Shown: in pieces, positions 22,891 to 33,816 of the stretch
How positions within the stretch are numbered: the first letter of the stretch is position 1
How the letters are laid out: each line of letters starts with the position of its first letter
NCBI RefSeq assembly: GCF_003589595.1
Contig: NW_020654229.1
Coordinates: 4,554,716 to 4,618,715 of the forward strand
Direction: 5' to 3'
Length of the DNA: 64,000 nucleotides
From: Hyposmocoma kahamanoa
Taxonomy: Eukaryota > Arthropoda > Insecta > Lepidoptera > Cosmopterigidae
Made by a program: the position numbers and the translations under genes
The notes under the pieces: model-generated
What the model was told of the DNA's origin: nothing
Databases searched by the model: none
The model's input: the letters and a program-made list of their open reading frames with translations, nothing else

Positions 22891-23796
22891 TATAATAAAA
22901 ATCGGTGCTCATTGCTAAAGTATATTGAGAGAAAATCGCCTTCAATTGGAGCATGGCAAAATTAACCATTAAAATAATTGCTCCCTATAAAATTTAGGCG
23001 CTATTTATAAAAATAACTCTTCTGCGTGAACATTCCGCCGGCCGTTGAAAGCTTGCCCTTCAACTATTAATACTGGCTTCCGGGAGTGGACAAATTTTTG
23101 AAAAGGATCTTACAATTTATGTAGAAGTTTTGATATTGACCACTCTATTGTCGCTGTTAAATTTCCATTTTAAATCGTCCATTATGACATCTATAAAAAA
23201 TATATGAAGGCCGAAGCAAGCAAAAGTCTGTAGGTGCTATGTTGGGCATATACGCTGGATGAGGTTACATATTCCAACCTAACTGCAATAGCCTTCGACA
23301 GCTTTTGTAAAGATGCAGGTCGTTTTGGTATTTTCTCGATTAAATACAAGACTTTTGCGATTTGACAATGAATTATTAGCTTAAAACTTTAAAGTGCTCG
23401 CCAAAAAACTATTTTTAAAATGACAATGTGACATTTTAAAATAAAAAATAGATTAAGATTTGTTGTTAACTACATTTTATACCGCTAGATTGGTTTACTT
23501 CAACTAGTTATAGAAACCATCTATTGTAACGCCACATTATTTAAAAAAACACAAAAACAAAGACTAATATAACTACAACAGTAATAACACAATAAACAGC
23601 GTAGAAATATTTAAACACCAAGTTACGTAATACTATACTGACATTTGTGTGCGGCTGTGGCGTATACAAAACGATCCCATTCAGCTAACGTCACAACCAA
23701 GGCTAGGTTGTGACGCTGGTTTTCAATGGGCCCTAGCCGAGTGAGAACGGACGTATGCGTCCCGAAACAGAAAATAAAATAAACTACGTAAATATA
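22891..23796. other. no gene seen
   Basis: No repeat recognised. A reverse 84-codon frame (23623-23877) overlaps the next element and has no support. Confidence 0.3.
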
Positions 23797-24487
23797 GGTG
23801 TACCAGAATCTCATGGCATTAAATATTAGAAATATCGAACAATTTTCACCTGGCAATGTTAACTTGTCACATGTCAATCCAAAATATTACTTGTGTCAAA
23901 TGAATGTCTGCTAAACTTTTTTCATTTTAAAATAACGTTTTTGTAGCAATAATTTAAAAAAATCCGCTTCAATCTCAAGCAAAAAACATTGTAATATTGT
24001 TTATCGCAAAATCAGCGACGAATTAGGTGCATCTAAGTCACAATTCACGATTTACAACCAGGTCTCAAGTCTTGCCGATTAGTAGGAGTAAATAAACTTG
24101 ATCTTTGAATTTTTAACGAAGCCAAATTAATATATGTGGTACGTAATTTTTGTTGGTACCTACTGATCTGCGAGACTACAGTGTGTAGACAATGATTGGT
24201 TGGAAAAAAAAGATAAATGACGTAAATGCGAGTTACTTCAAACTGCGAACGTAAATAAATCTATCACCCACAATCTAATTGATATATTTTTGTTTAATTT
24301 GAAAATGTATCAGAAATTACTTACCTCTCTTACACACAAATTCAAACAGATCTTAAAACATGTACGAGGATAGATCAATCTTGGCCAAATAAAATATATG
24401 AAGTATCTAGTACATTTTTCCCTACTATATTGATGTTGCCCACTACAAATTTCAACTTGTCTAACTGCCATCAGATTCTGGTACACC
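23797..24487 (+). mobile_element. DNA-transposon-like element with GGTGTACCAGAAT ends, copy 1
   Basis: Begins GGTGTACCAGAATCTCATGG and ends GATTCTGGTACACC, an inverted repeat. It is colinear with 30984-31804. No coding capacity (691 bp). It carries the intact GTGCATCTAAGTCACAATTC site into which a MITE inserted in copy 2. Confidence 0.75.
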
Positions 24488-24659
24488 TTTACTTATGTCA
24501 TGAGTGTGTATAATATAGTAAGAATAAATACTTACATAATCTTTGCAATATATACATACAATTAAGAGTGTGTGTAGTGTGGAAACAAATTAATAAAATA
24601 TTTAATACATATTTAAAGTACATTACTCCAAATATATTAAACAAGATTAACTATTTTTC

Positions 24660-24930
24660 GTAAAAGGGCAATTTGCAACATGGCCCCCAGAGTGTCTTTG
24701 AGAGAGAATGTCAAAGAAATCAACATCCTCACACCTGCGTCACGGTACATTTATGAAAATGTTTTTTGTGTTAAGAAGAACAATATTTTTTTTATTATTA
24801 TTAGTCACAGACACAACTTTAGTACGAGGAATAAAAATTTACTGGCTGTTCATGATGGTCGACTTCGCAGTCACACACTCATTTAACGCTAAGTATCTGA
24901 ACGTGAGTCTAGATTTTAGGGGGTGAGGAG
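24660..24930 (+). pseudogene. non-LTR retrotransposon reverse transcriptase, C-terminal remnant
   Basis: The frame reads KEINILTPASRYIYENVFCV, then HNFSTRNKN, then AVHDGRL. This matches the C-terminal pattern of LINE polymerases (a 'gIlTlpSlYIyE..vFvkkN' block followed by '.hNfnTRnk..l'). It is short, 5'-truncated and contains an A+T insertion of repeated Ile/Phe codons. The assignment comes from pattern memory rather than a search. Confidence 0.5.
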
Positions 24931-25010
24931 TGGAGGCCGCCACTCGCGGCTGACGGGCCAGCGGGTGGCGCGGCGTATCGTTAAACCGCTGGGCAACTTT
25001 AAAGTTCTGG
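24931..25010. other. short GC-rich patch
   Basis: GGAGGCCGCCACTCGCGGCT with flanking GC-rich bases, directly after the LINE remnant. Possibly the 3' part of the same insertion. Confidence 0.25.
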
Positions 25011-25321
25011 GATAAATGTGAATTTAATAACTATAAGGCATTAGTTGAAAATCAAAAAGCAGGTTATCTGTACTGCCCTCCTTGTCATAAACAACGCATT
25101 TGGATTTTGGTAACTTTCGAGATATTGACACCTTTTTTTCTTTGAAAAATGTCCATTACGGTGATTTTGCCCAACAATAAAACTGAAACTAAATAAGATA
25201 CAAAAAACCGATGAGAGGGGGTCGTCGATATCGTTTCGCCCATTCCAGATCATGTTAATAACTCAAGGTCGCTAAAAATGTCGATTACGTTGTTTATGAT
25301 GAGGACAGTAGTATAGTATAT

Positions 25322-25461
25322 GGAGTTCTTAGGTTTTCGCGATAGTTACACATAGGAAATGAAACTATTTTTCCGGATTTAAATCGCGTATATTTGTTTT
25401 TTTCAAACAAACCGAGACGTTTCGGGCCCTTTACAGGTCCCATGGTCACGGTTGACTGAGG
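25322..25461 (-). mobile_element. Penelope-like tail relic with hammerhead-like motif, reverse copy
   Basis: On the minus strand: CATGGGACCTGTAAAGGGCC, then CGAAACGTC, then a stretch rich in AAACAAATATACGCG and GGAAATGAAACTATT. Related copies at 25884-25990, 43140-43340, 46131-46235 and 56536-56680. The CGAAACGT boundary resembles the hammerhead-bearing ends of Penelope-like elements. No polymerase is present. Confidence 0.5.
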
Positions 25462-25883
25462 TGGTACAGTCTTCAACCAGTTATGTCTAATATTGATGCA
25501 AACCACCCTATTTTTTCCACTATAGTTACAATAGTTATTAATTAAATACCTTATTTTTAATTTTACAAAGAAAACATTCCAATTTACGCTACGTTAAGTT
25601 TTATAAATTATTTTATTGAATGAATTTTTATTAAGTTCAATTTATTATTAATTATTAATAGAAATTAGAATAAACTAAAACATATTAATTAGTACTTCAG
25701 TGTTATGTCTGTTTGGGATTTTTCATTAGAGGAAATACTGGATCTCAAACTGGTGGTACGTAGAAACCATCTTCCCTGTTGAAATTAGGATGTTTTTTAA
25801 TTTCAATGGCCTCTCGCAGCATCCTGGGGTTTGTCAAACTTCATTTAATGTGTACATAGGTTTATCCGTGACATGCTCGCACC

Positions 25884-25990
25884 TCAGTCAACCGTGACCA
25901 TGGGACCTGTAAAGGGCCCGAAACGTCGGTTTGTTTGAAAAAACAAATATACGCGATTTAAATCCGGAAAAATAGTTTCATTTCCTAGTA
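25884..25990 (+). mobile_element. Penelope-like tail relic, forward copy
   Basis: Forms an inverted pair with 25322-25461 (about 420 bases apart). Contains GACCATGGGACCTGTAAAGG and CCCGAAACGTCGG, ending at ATAGTTTCATTTCC. Confidence 0.55.
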
Positions 25991-26351
25991 GTATAGTACT
26001 TAAAGGGAAATATTTCCATAATAAAATATGTCCAAAGTTAGGCTTTGTTTTAGCCTGTTTTCGGAACTCATCGAGTAAAACACATCCTATCCTGTAACCA
26101 ATTAGCACATTAATTAGACAATATCCTTAGGTGTATCGTATATTTTTAATAAGACCGTTACTTAGTAGTAAATTTGAAAAAAAAAACAATACAAAAATAA
26201 AACAATTTGATCTAGGAAAACAGTTCTCCGCGCTTCTTCACCGATGATTCGCCGTAAGAATGGACACAACCACAAATGGCTTTGGTTGGTTCCGCAAAAC
26301 AGTGAAAGTGTCGAAACAATCACTTTGGAAAAAACATATAGAAAAATTAAG
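25991..26351. other. no feature seen
   Basis: AT-rich spacer. Confidence 0.35.
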
Positions 26352-26359
26352 GATATATA

Positions 26360-26739
26360 CTTAGAATAATAACGCATAGAAACCTAGTCCGCACACGCTA
26401 AGTGAGGCAAATTGAAGCGCGCCCAAAGGGCCTACACGAGCGGGCGGGCCGTCAGTGCTCAAGGTCAACGTGCACCGCGAACAGATCAAGAATTTTAGCT
26501 AAAAATGACGAAATGTGCGGTAAATGAGTGTAAAAATACGTCAGACAAACATAAAATAGATACTCTAACATCACATTCCACAAGGAAGTAACGCGTTTCA
26601 ACTTGTATTTTTATATAAATATTCACTAAAACCGAAAATGAACCTACTACTAAAACTAGCCTACATGAATTTGATTTTTGCCTCACTTGTGACAGTTCGT
26701 TTGATATGAAACTATCATTCTATGCGTTATTATTCTAAG
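26360..26739 (+). mobile_element. P-element-like MITE with THAP exon remnant, copy 2
   Basis: Same family as 18940-19317 in the opposite orientation. Ends are CTTAGAATAATAACGCATAG inverted repeats, with a perfect TSD GATATATA (26352-26359 and 26740-26747). Here the THAP remnant starts with an in-frame ATG at about 26504 and reads MTKCAVNECKNTSDKHK before the frame breaks. Copy 1 keeps the frame longer. Confidence 0.82.
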
Positions 26740-26747
26740 GATATATA

Positions 26748-27774
26748 TACTGATTAGTAGGTATACGGTGTGAAAACAGTATTCCTAAAAATTTTCACGA
26801 TAGAAAAAAAACACAAACTTAGGTAGGTACTTTTTACATGTACCAATTATTTTTTTATATTAACTGAACTAAAAAGATCACGTATACTATAAATAAATTA
26901 ACAAATAAATAAAATGTTTTATTCCTTCATTTTAAAGTGTATAAGTACAGGGGCGGATGTTTCCATTTAGGCTTGTTAGGGCCCGTGTTCGGAAACATCG
27001 CTCTTCTATAATATTAATAGTAATCTAGCTCTTGTATTATTTTAAGATGATGAAACTGACTACCTTAACATCTACTATAACTGGTGTTACAACTAATACA
27101 AATTTCACTAATTATAGTAATTTTTAACTTTTCAGACTAAACATAGATTAACCTAATTGTTAGTGTGTGTGAGTGCAAGTATGTGTATATGTGTGTATAA
27201 GTGTGTGGAATGGATGAATGTGTACATGTGTGTCATCCATCCGATAGACAATATCCAAAATTATACATTGTCATACCATGTTATATAGTATCATTTCAAT
27301 TGCTTGTCTCATATATAACAAGTTACTAAAATAACACATTGTATTATAAGTTTATATAAACATATATGTAAATTAAATTTCGATTTGTGCATATTTATAT
27401 TATTTATATACATTATATATATTATGTATACACTGATATAGTATAAATTTTATCTTTACTTGTTTATTTATATATATATTCTTTATTGCACATAAACAAA
27501 AAAAAAAAATACAGTTACTTGCGTAAGCATCATAATGAGTAATAATAAATAGCATCAACATGTAAATAGTGTAATATATACATATAGGTACACATATACA
27601 TATATACATAAATAAGTATGTACAAAAAATACAATAATATGATTACTAAGATAGTTAAGCAAGAATAGTGTATGATAGTTGCGCTTTCAACCTTTTCTTG
27701 AAAGAAGCGATAGATGGGCTAGACTGGATATGGGAATATATTTCAAAATTGTAATAATAATTGCTCATTACTAT
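26748..27774. other. no gene; (GT)n and AT-rich simple sequence
   Basis: About 27160-27240 is TG/TATG-rich microsatellite. 27400-27640 is a long AT-rich, TATA-type low-complexity stretch. The reading frames in it reflect composition. Confidence 0.5.
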
Positions 27775-28085
27775 ACTTAATCCCTAAAAGTCATGTATAT
27801 AAATCCCTTTATGGGATAAGCTCGCCTTTGTACAATAACGTTTTATTTTTCTGTTAAAAATTTGTTTTCTTGTACAATAAAGTGTTTACATACATATGTA
27901 TGTATACGTACTCACGATATATCTACATTTTACAAATTACTTTTGTTTCGTTACAAAAAACATAAATACTGAAATAATATACGGTGGGAAAACACCATTT
28001 CTGATAATTTTCACGATAGAAAAAAAAACAAAGTTACCTCTAAATTTTACAAGAAAACCGCCCTATTCAATATGTACTTTACATA
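27775..28085 (+). repeat. retroposon-like repeat (TGGGATAAGCTCGCCTTTGT)
   Basis: CCCTTTATGGGATAAGCTCG through TACATACATATGTATGTATA and CTACATTTTACAAATTACTT recurs at 46340-46910, where a LINE interrupts it. Its right part (ATACGGTG...AACAC...TTTTACAAGAAAACCG) recurs at 59.83-60.15 kb. Confidence 0.6.
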
Positions 28086-28502
28086 TATAAATGTTTTTTT
28101 TTTATAACATAGATTGTATATAATAGAGCTGAGGTCGTATCGACACTTATCTAATTACCGTCTTTTTACTATTTTATTGTTCGAATAGTGATTTTTTAAG
28201 AGATACTTTTTGTCATGTCAAATTTATGTTCTATCGTATTGCCTTAGGCATCTCTAATGATGGTAGTTCTGTTCTTTACTTTTCGAGAAAAGTTAATCTG
28301 ATTTATTCGCAAAGTTTTACAACTGGAATGCTTTATTGCAGTATCTCAGATGATTTACATGAATTTTTAACAGGGAAAAATCGTTGAAGGTGACATTATG
28401 TTAATTAAAGTTACTATGGTATTTTTTTGAAAGACAAATGAATGGTATTGTTTTTTAAAAAAAATACGTGGAGATACAGCGGTAGTAGTTCAGCGGGAGA
28501 GC

Positions 28503-28565
28503 GTTTATTTTTGTTTTCATTCATTTTATTTTTGTTTTCATTCATTTTATTTTTGTTTATTTTGG
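28503..28565 (+). repeat. tandem repeat, ~22-base unit
   Basis: TTTGTTTTCATTCATTTTAT is repeated in tandem about two and a half times. Confidence 0.8.
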
Positions 28566-28777
28566 AATTCGAGGTTTTTAACAAATTCGACTGTATTTTT
28601 TTGTATACGTTTTTGTTAAGAGTCCATACTACCTATGCTTGAATTCAATTTTTTTTTAATAACCGTTAATTTTCCTAAGGTCGATATTATAGGCAGATAG
28701 GCAGATATTATTTTTTGTGTACTTCGTTCAGTATACGTGATCTATTTAGTTCAGTTGATATAAAAAAAAATATTGGT

Positions 28778-28993
28778 ATATCGACTGTGACCTGGCAACC
28801 GGTCACAATTTCGACAACTTTACACGATGAAGACAACAATTTTTTTGTGTCATTTATATAGCATCTAATTTATTCAATAAAAATACGTATTTTACGAGTA
28901 TGTGTAATAAAAATATAGAAAAACAATTTTTTACTTCACCCTGCAAAGTTGTCAAAATTGAGATAGTACCGATTGCCAGTTCACAGTCGATAT
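28778..28993. mobile_element. palindromic MITE with ATCGACTGTGA ends, copy 1
   Basis: ATATCGACTGTGACCTGGCA at the left and TTGCCAGTTCACAGTCGATA at the right are inverted. The arms continue (TTGACAACTTTG, CGATGAAG). Second copy at 40315-40569. Confidence 0.7.
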
Positions 28994-29614
28994 GTTAAGT
29001 ACTTATTGAATACAGCGGTTTTCTAGTAAAATTTCGAGGTAAGTTTGAGTTCTTTTCTATGGTGAAAATTTGTAGGAGTCACGTTTTCTCACTGTATAAC
29101 TAGTCAGTGTATATCGCCAATTTTACCATGTATTTTTTCCAAGTGTATTTTTTCCAAGTACACTTTCACGTTTATGTGGAATCAACCAAAGTGATTTGAG
29201 CTAGTATAGACTCTTAAATGAGACAAGCTGCTGTAGTTGATCCATAAAGGTTCATTACCTTAAAAGGCACGCTTGTTCATGGTGCTCAGTAAAACTCATT
29301 ATAATATATTATTTAATAACATATGAATTCCGTAACTGGCAGTATCCTGTTGACAATATTCTTTAAACATTCAATTTGTTTTCCTCTGTTCCTACAAGGA
29401 AGTTTTTATCAAAACACAGCTACATATTTACATTGTATTATAATATAATTCCCATTATCTTTTAATGCACAGTGATGTCACCATGTCACTTAGTTACAAT
29501 AACGGAATTGTTAACCTACTTAAAAAAAGTAAAAGGTTCTCAATTACTGTATTTTTTTTTGTGTGTATATGTTATGCGAGTATTCCGACATATGAACCGA
29601 TTTAGATAATATAA
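28994..29614. other. no gene seen
   Basis: 29010-29110 is a reverse fragment of the repeat near 59.83 kb (GCGGTTTTCTAGTAAAATTT CGAGGTAAG). The rest is featureless. Confidence 0.35.
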
Positions 29615-29768
29615 TATCAAGTGCGCCCGTCACCCTGAGACATAAGTTGACAAGTCCTATGTGCCTGTAATTTCACCAGTACACTTACCCTTCAAAACCA
29701 GAACACAGTAATGCTGACATTACTGCTTGGCGGCAGAAATAGGAAAGGTGGCAGTACTTCCCTGGACT
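29615..29768 (-). repeat. ~290-bp interspersed repeat, reverse partial copy
   Basis: CACCCTGAGACATAAGTTGA through GGTGGCAGTACTTCCCTGG. Overlapping ~100-119-codon frames around 29692-30070 run across this repeat and are not genes. Confidence 0.75.
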
Positions 29769-30148
29769 GGAATAATATCATTATTGAAAGATTAATATAT
29801 CCATGCAACGATTTGGGATCAATCACCTTTATATTTGAAAAAATCATCAATAGATGTTCTAGAAGCCAAGTGTGCAATTCCCTTTTAAAATCTAGCCAAA
29901 GGAAGGGATTTAAATCGATCCTGTATTTTGTTAAAAACTTTGCCACACATTGCATAACAATTACTTTGGAAACATTTCTTCTTACGGATTGTGCCAAGTA
30001 TCACTTTGTTTGGGTTTCTCTGGCTTCTAGCAGTTACATCATTCGCCGGTACAAATTTTTGTTGATTTAACCTTTCAAATACACCAGTTTAGAGTATGTA
30101 TAGACAGGGCAGCGATAATATTTTAAGTTATTTAAAATGGGGGCGAAA

Positions 30149-30675
30149 CATCGAGTATATAACTATAAATGGAAATGAAATGTCATTTAGTTTGTTTGAA
30201 AACTATTCTGCCGAATCATTACGGTGACAACTGCGCTCCGTATGGGGCCAGCCCGAATTCGAAACAATTGACAGGTGTCGTCAATTGTTTTACTTCAAAC
30301 CGACCAGTTTAACTTGAGCTTTGCTATTATGGACGAAAATTGAAAAATTACATATTTATATTTAATTACCGATTAAATGTGATTCTGTTTGTTTTATAAT
30401 TAGGTGTTTTGCTGTTTTCCCATACCACCGAATGGAACAGCCCCTCATAGATACAGATATTATCTTTATTACAATAAATACAGAATATTCTTGGAATATA
30501 CGAAGACTTACACACAGGTCAGTTTGTTGGCGCTGTACTATTTCAGCTTTCTAATTTGTGATTTTCGTGAAAACGAGAGTTGATTTTTAAAAGATATATA
30601 GGGCCCATTTGCCTGATGAGTTGCCAGGGATGAATGGCCCTTATTTCGTCTCTATTTCTGGTTATATACTCGATG
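30149..30675 (+). mobile_element. CATCGAGTATATAACC-end MITE, copy 2
   Basis: Starts CATCGAGTATATAACTATAA and ends TGGTTATATACTCGATG. Flanks GGGCGAAA and GGGCGACA (7 of 8) support an 8-bp TSD. Confidence 0.85.
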
Positions 30676-30983
30676 GGGCGACATGATACATCTGGTACCA
30701 GATTACAGATAGCTAGGATGCATCTCTTCAGTGCTATTATAAACTTTCCTGAAGTCTGCCGTTATTCGCCACTCGTGTCAACTTTTAAAGAGCAAAACAC
30801 ACAACTGATAAAGATTTTTATTCTTATCTCTATAAGAATAGCTGTGTAAATAATTATATACAGTTATTTTTGTTTGGTTACTGAAGTTTACTATTACATA
30901 GTTAATATACTTCGTTCAAATGTAGATTCTATATTCATGGACATACTTCGAGGAACCCTAAAGAAGGTTGAATTATGATATAA

Positions 30984-31804
30984 GGTGTACCAGAATCTCA
31001 TTGTATTAAATATTACAAAAATCTAACGATTTTCACCTGGCAATGTTAACTTGTCACATGTTAATTCAAAATATTACTTGTTTCAAATAGCCGTCTGCTA
31101 TTTTAACTTGATAATAATGTTTTTGTAGCAATAATTACTGAGAATCCACTTCATTCTCAAGTAAAACATTATAATAATGTTTATAGCAAAATCAGCGAAG
31201 AATTAGGTGCGTCTAAGAGTCGTATTCTAGAACTCTACTCAATGCTCAAGTTAGGATTTGAGTATGGTTTAAAGCACTCGAAATCATACTCAAGTCCCTG
31301 CCACTAGAGTCGTATTTCTAGTGCTTGAAATCGTACTCAGATCCTGACTTGAGCATTGAGTAGAGTTCTAGAATACGACCCTAAGTCATAATTCACGATT
31401 TAGAAGCGGGTCTCAAATCTTGCCAATTAGTAGGGGTAAATAAACGTGATCTTTGAAATTTTAATGAAGTCATATCAATACATGTGGTATGTAATTTTTG
31501 TTGGTACTGGTGCTGGTCGGCAAGACTCAGCGTGTAGACAATGATTGGTAAAAAAAGAAGAATGGCGTTTATGGGTTACTTCAAACTGCAAACGTAAATA
31601 AATCTATCACCCACAATGTAACTGATATATTTTTGTTTCATTTTAAAGAGTCAGTAATTTCAGACACAAATTCATACGGATTTTAAACATGTTCGATAGA
31701 TCAATTCTGATTATACGAAGTATCTATTACATTTTTTCCTACTATATTGATGTTGCCCACTACAAATTTAAATTTGTCTAAGTGCCATCAAATTCTGGTA
31801 CACC
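30984..31804 (+). mobile_element. GGTGTACCAGAAT-end element, copy 2, carrying an inserted MITE
   Basis: Colinear with 23797-24487 apart from the 165-bp foldback MITE at 31217-31381. Ends ATTCTGGTACACC at 31804. Confidence 0.8.
31217..31381. mobile_element. foldback MITE, GGGTCGTATTCTAGAACTCT family, TSD TAA
   Basis: Flanked by TAA (31214-31216 and 31382-31384). The unfilled site GTGCATCTAAGTCACAATTC is preserved in the sister element near 24.03 kb. Confidence 0.88.
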
Positions 31805-31850
31805 CATTGACTTACAATTATATGGACGTCGGGTCCGCGCTAAAAAGTGT
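31805..31850 (+). mobile_element. 46-base end fragment of the hAT-like MITE
   Basis: CATTGACTTACAATTATATG followed by GACGTCGGGTCCGCGCTAAA is identical to the left end of the family at 42467. It abuts exactly the terminal CACC of the preceding element and breaks off after AAAAAGTGT. Confidence 0.8.
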
Positions 31851-32060
31851 GACGATGCGACCTCCTCCATTGTCATTCCGCCTTTTTATCACCTTTGCTC
31901 TGGTTCCTGGCCACTTATTTTCGAATTTTGAATCGTTCTTTAATTCCTTTGCATCGTCATTCTCACTTTGTTTCGTTCTGTCGTCACTTTTGACTCAATG
32001 TCTGAGGCGAGCACTCCTGCTCGTCTTAACTACTAGTTTTGATCCGTTTACCAGTTTACT
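31851..32060 (+). repeat. repeat shared with the ends of the 40.03-40.73 kb region
   Basis: GACGATGCGACCTCCTCCAT, GGTTCCTGGCCACTTA and TTTCGTTCTGTCGTCACTTT match the complements of sequences at about 40640-40720 and 40055-40100. Confidence 0.5.
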
Positions 32061-32675
32061 ATTTAAATCATGTAACCTATCTAATATCTTTAAAATCAAG
32101 TAACCTAAGTAATATTAGGGGTAAGTTCTTTACTGTCTCACACATGTTTCGTATTACTTAAGTAGTACTTTGTTTTTTTAAACTATTTTTATTGTTACAA
32201 CCATTCTTCCTTTCTTCGCCTTTACTTTATACAATAAATTCACGTGGCCCGAGAGATCTATTATTATTGCTCCCTATTGGCGGTTTACAACCTTTTCAAC
32301 TTTGTTGATAAAGGTTAATAATATTCGGTTAAAGCGTCGAAGTGGCATATTTTATTTAAATTATCGCATGTTTTTCTTGAAAACATGTGCATTCCGGTAC
32401 CAAAACATCGTAACCGTATTTAACTCACCAATCTAATGTTTACTTTAACTATTTTGCCATAAGGTATATATTTGTACTGACCTTGTGTGAGATAAAATAG
32501 TTTCTTTTATAAATATATTAGCATGTGGTCGTAAAACTTAACTTTAAATAAGTAATATGTATTTTAAGGTTCAAAGTAGAGATCGTATATTTGCCTAAAC
32601 TTTAAGGAAGAAATACATAATATAGACGTAGTCGCAACACATAGGGAATAGTTTAGTAGCAGTAGAGTAGTGTAA
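32061..32675. other. no feature seen
   Basis: AT-rich, no convincing reading frame. Confidence 0.35.
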
Positions 32676-32915
32676 GAGTTCGTCCAGGGAAGTACTGCCA
32701 CAGTACCTATTTCTGCCGCCAAGCAGTAATATGAGCGTTACTGCGTTTCGGTTTTGAAGGCTAAGGGGTGAAATTGGATAAAAATGGAAAATTTTCAATT
32801 TATGTCTCAGGATGATGGACGCAGTAGCAATGCCCTTCAGTACATTACGACTTACAGCTCTGAGCGCTACTGCAACTGTTACGGACAGGCTCGACAAAAA
32901 AGAAATCCTGTACCA
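32676..32915 (+). repeat. ~290-bp interspersed repeat, diverged forward copy
   Basis: AGTTCGTCCAGGGAAGTACT GCCACAG, GCCGCCAAGCAGTAAT, then CTACTGCAACTGTTACGGAC. The several overlapping 76-115-codon frames here lie inside the repeat. Confidence 0.7.
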
Positions 32916-33253
32916 GAGGACCGGGGCCCTCGGAACACCCACACCAGAATCAAAATCAGTCCTACTGGGACCTTCTTATCCTGCTACTACAGTACAAATC
33001 GGGTATCTTCAAAATAAGGAAAATGAAAACAACCCACAATGATGCCAAAACTGCTTATCGAATGTGTTTTAAAATTTAAAATCTGTGCGGCCTTCATGTT
33101 TAAACGATCTCTGGCTAACTTTATGCTAAACTTTCTAGAATTGTCGATGGGATATTTTCTGCATTAATATTTTTATTACCAATTTAAATTTTATAGGGTG
33201 AACAACTTCTCTATTTCAGAGGGGACCTTTAGAGCTCATTCTGTGAAGTTCAG

Positions 33254-33312
33254 TTGGTGAATGTACACGTGTTTATATATTTATCTCTCTCTCTTTCTCT
33301 CTCTTTTTTTTC
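33254..33312 (+). repeat. CT-rich simple repeat
   Basis: TCTCTCTCTTTCTCTCTCTT stretch near 33283-33312. Confidence 0.8.
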
Positions 33313-33445
33313 TATTTGTCTCCTCAGCATTATTACGCCCATCTGTTTATGGGGTTTGGTTCTCTTGTACTTTCTCTCTACTTTGCTCCGTTTGGACGTT
33401 TCGTTTTCAGAGACATGGCAGTTACTTACATCTTTAGCGGTATGA

Positions 33446-33590
33446 TATATCTACCTCTTCTTCGGTCTTCCTAGTTTTCTGGACTCAGAGTACTTCAGAT
33501 CTGTTGCGGCATTTTGAATGTAGTCGGGAGGTCTCGTCTTTATCACGTGTCCATACCACTCTGGCGTGGTATGGACACGTGATAAATATA
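33446..33590 (-). pseudogene. C-terminal LINE polymerase remnant ending in a perfect hairpin
   Basis: On the minus strand the frame reads EWYGHVI..RPPDYIQNAATD.., then SRKLGRPKKR and a stop. The W-Y-G-H-V and G-R-P-K-K-R pair is typical of the C-terminus of several LINE polymerases. The left end of this remnant is duplicated as an inverted copy (33539-33559 against 33566-33586). Confidence 0.5.
33539..33586. repeat. perfect 21-bp hairpin with 6-base loop
   Basis: TTTATCACGTGTCCATACCA C is followed after TCTGGC by its exact complement. A second smaller hairpin (CGTGTACATT-CTGG-AATGTACACG) follows at about 33596-33620. Confidence 0.9.
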
Positions 33591-33635
33591 CAAACACGTG
33601 TACATTCTGGAATGTACACGTTGAAATGAAACAGT

Positions 33636-33810
33636 TGTTCTTTCAGGATATGTCGAATGTTTATCGCAAAGACACGATTAGGGTTGGCTAGGTTAGGTTA
33701 AGTTAGGTTTAAAAGAAAAAACATTTTCCTCTCAAAATTACTTTCGAGGTTATGAAATTTCGACCAAACGTTATTTCTTGAGAATGTCATTTCGGATTAC
33801 TGATAGGTAA
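33636..33810 (+). mobile_element. MITE with GGTAACCTATCA-type ends, partial copy 3
   Basis: CGCAAAGACACGATTAGG, GAGGTTATGAAATTTCGACC and TACTGATAGGTAACC match 3277-3539. The left part is missing. A further reverse fragment lies at about 33945-34012. Confidence 0.6.
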
Positions 33811-33816
33811 CCCGTG

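Noticed and set aside
32595..33042. Several 76-115-codon frames
   Set aside because: Inside a diverged copy of the ~290-bp repeat, on both strands; no family similarity.
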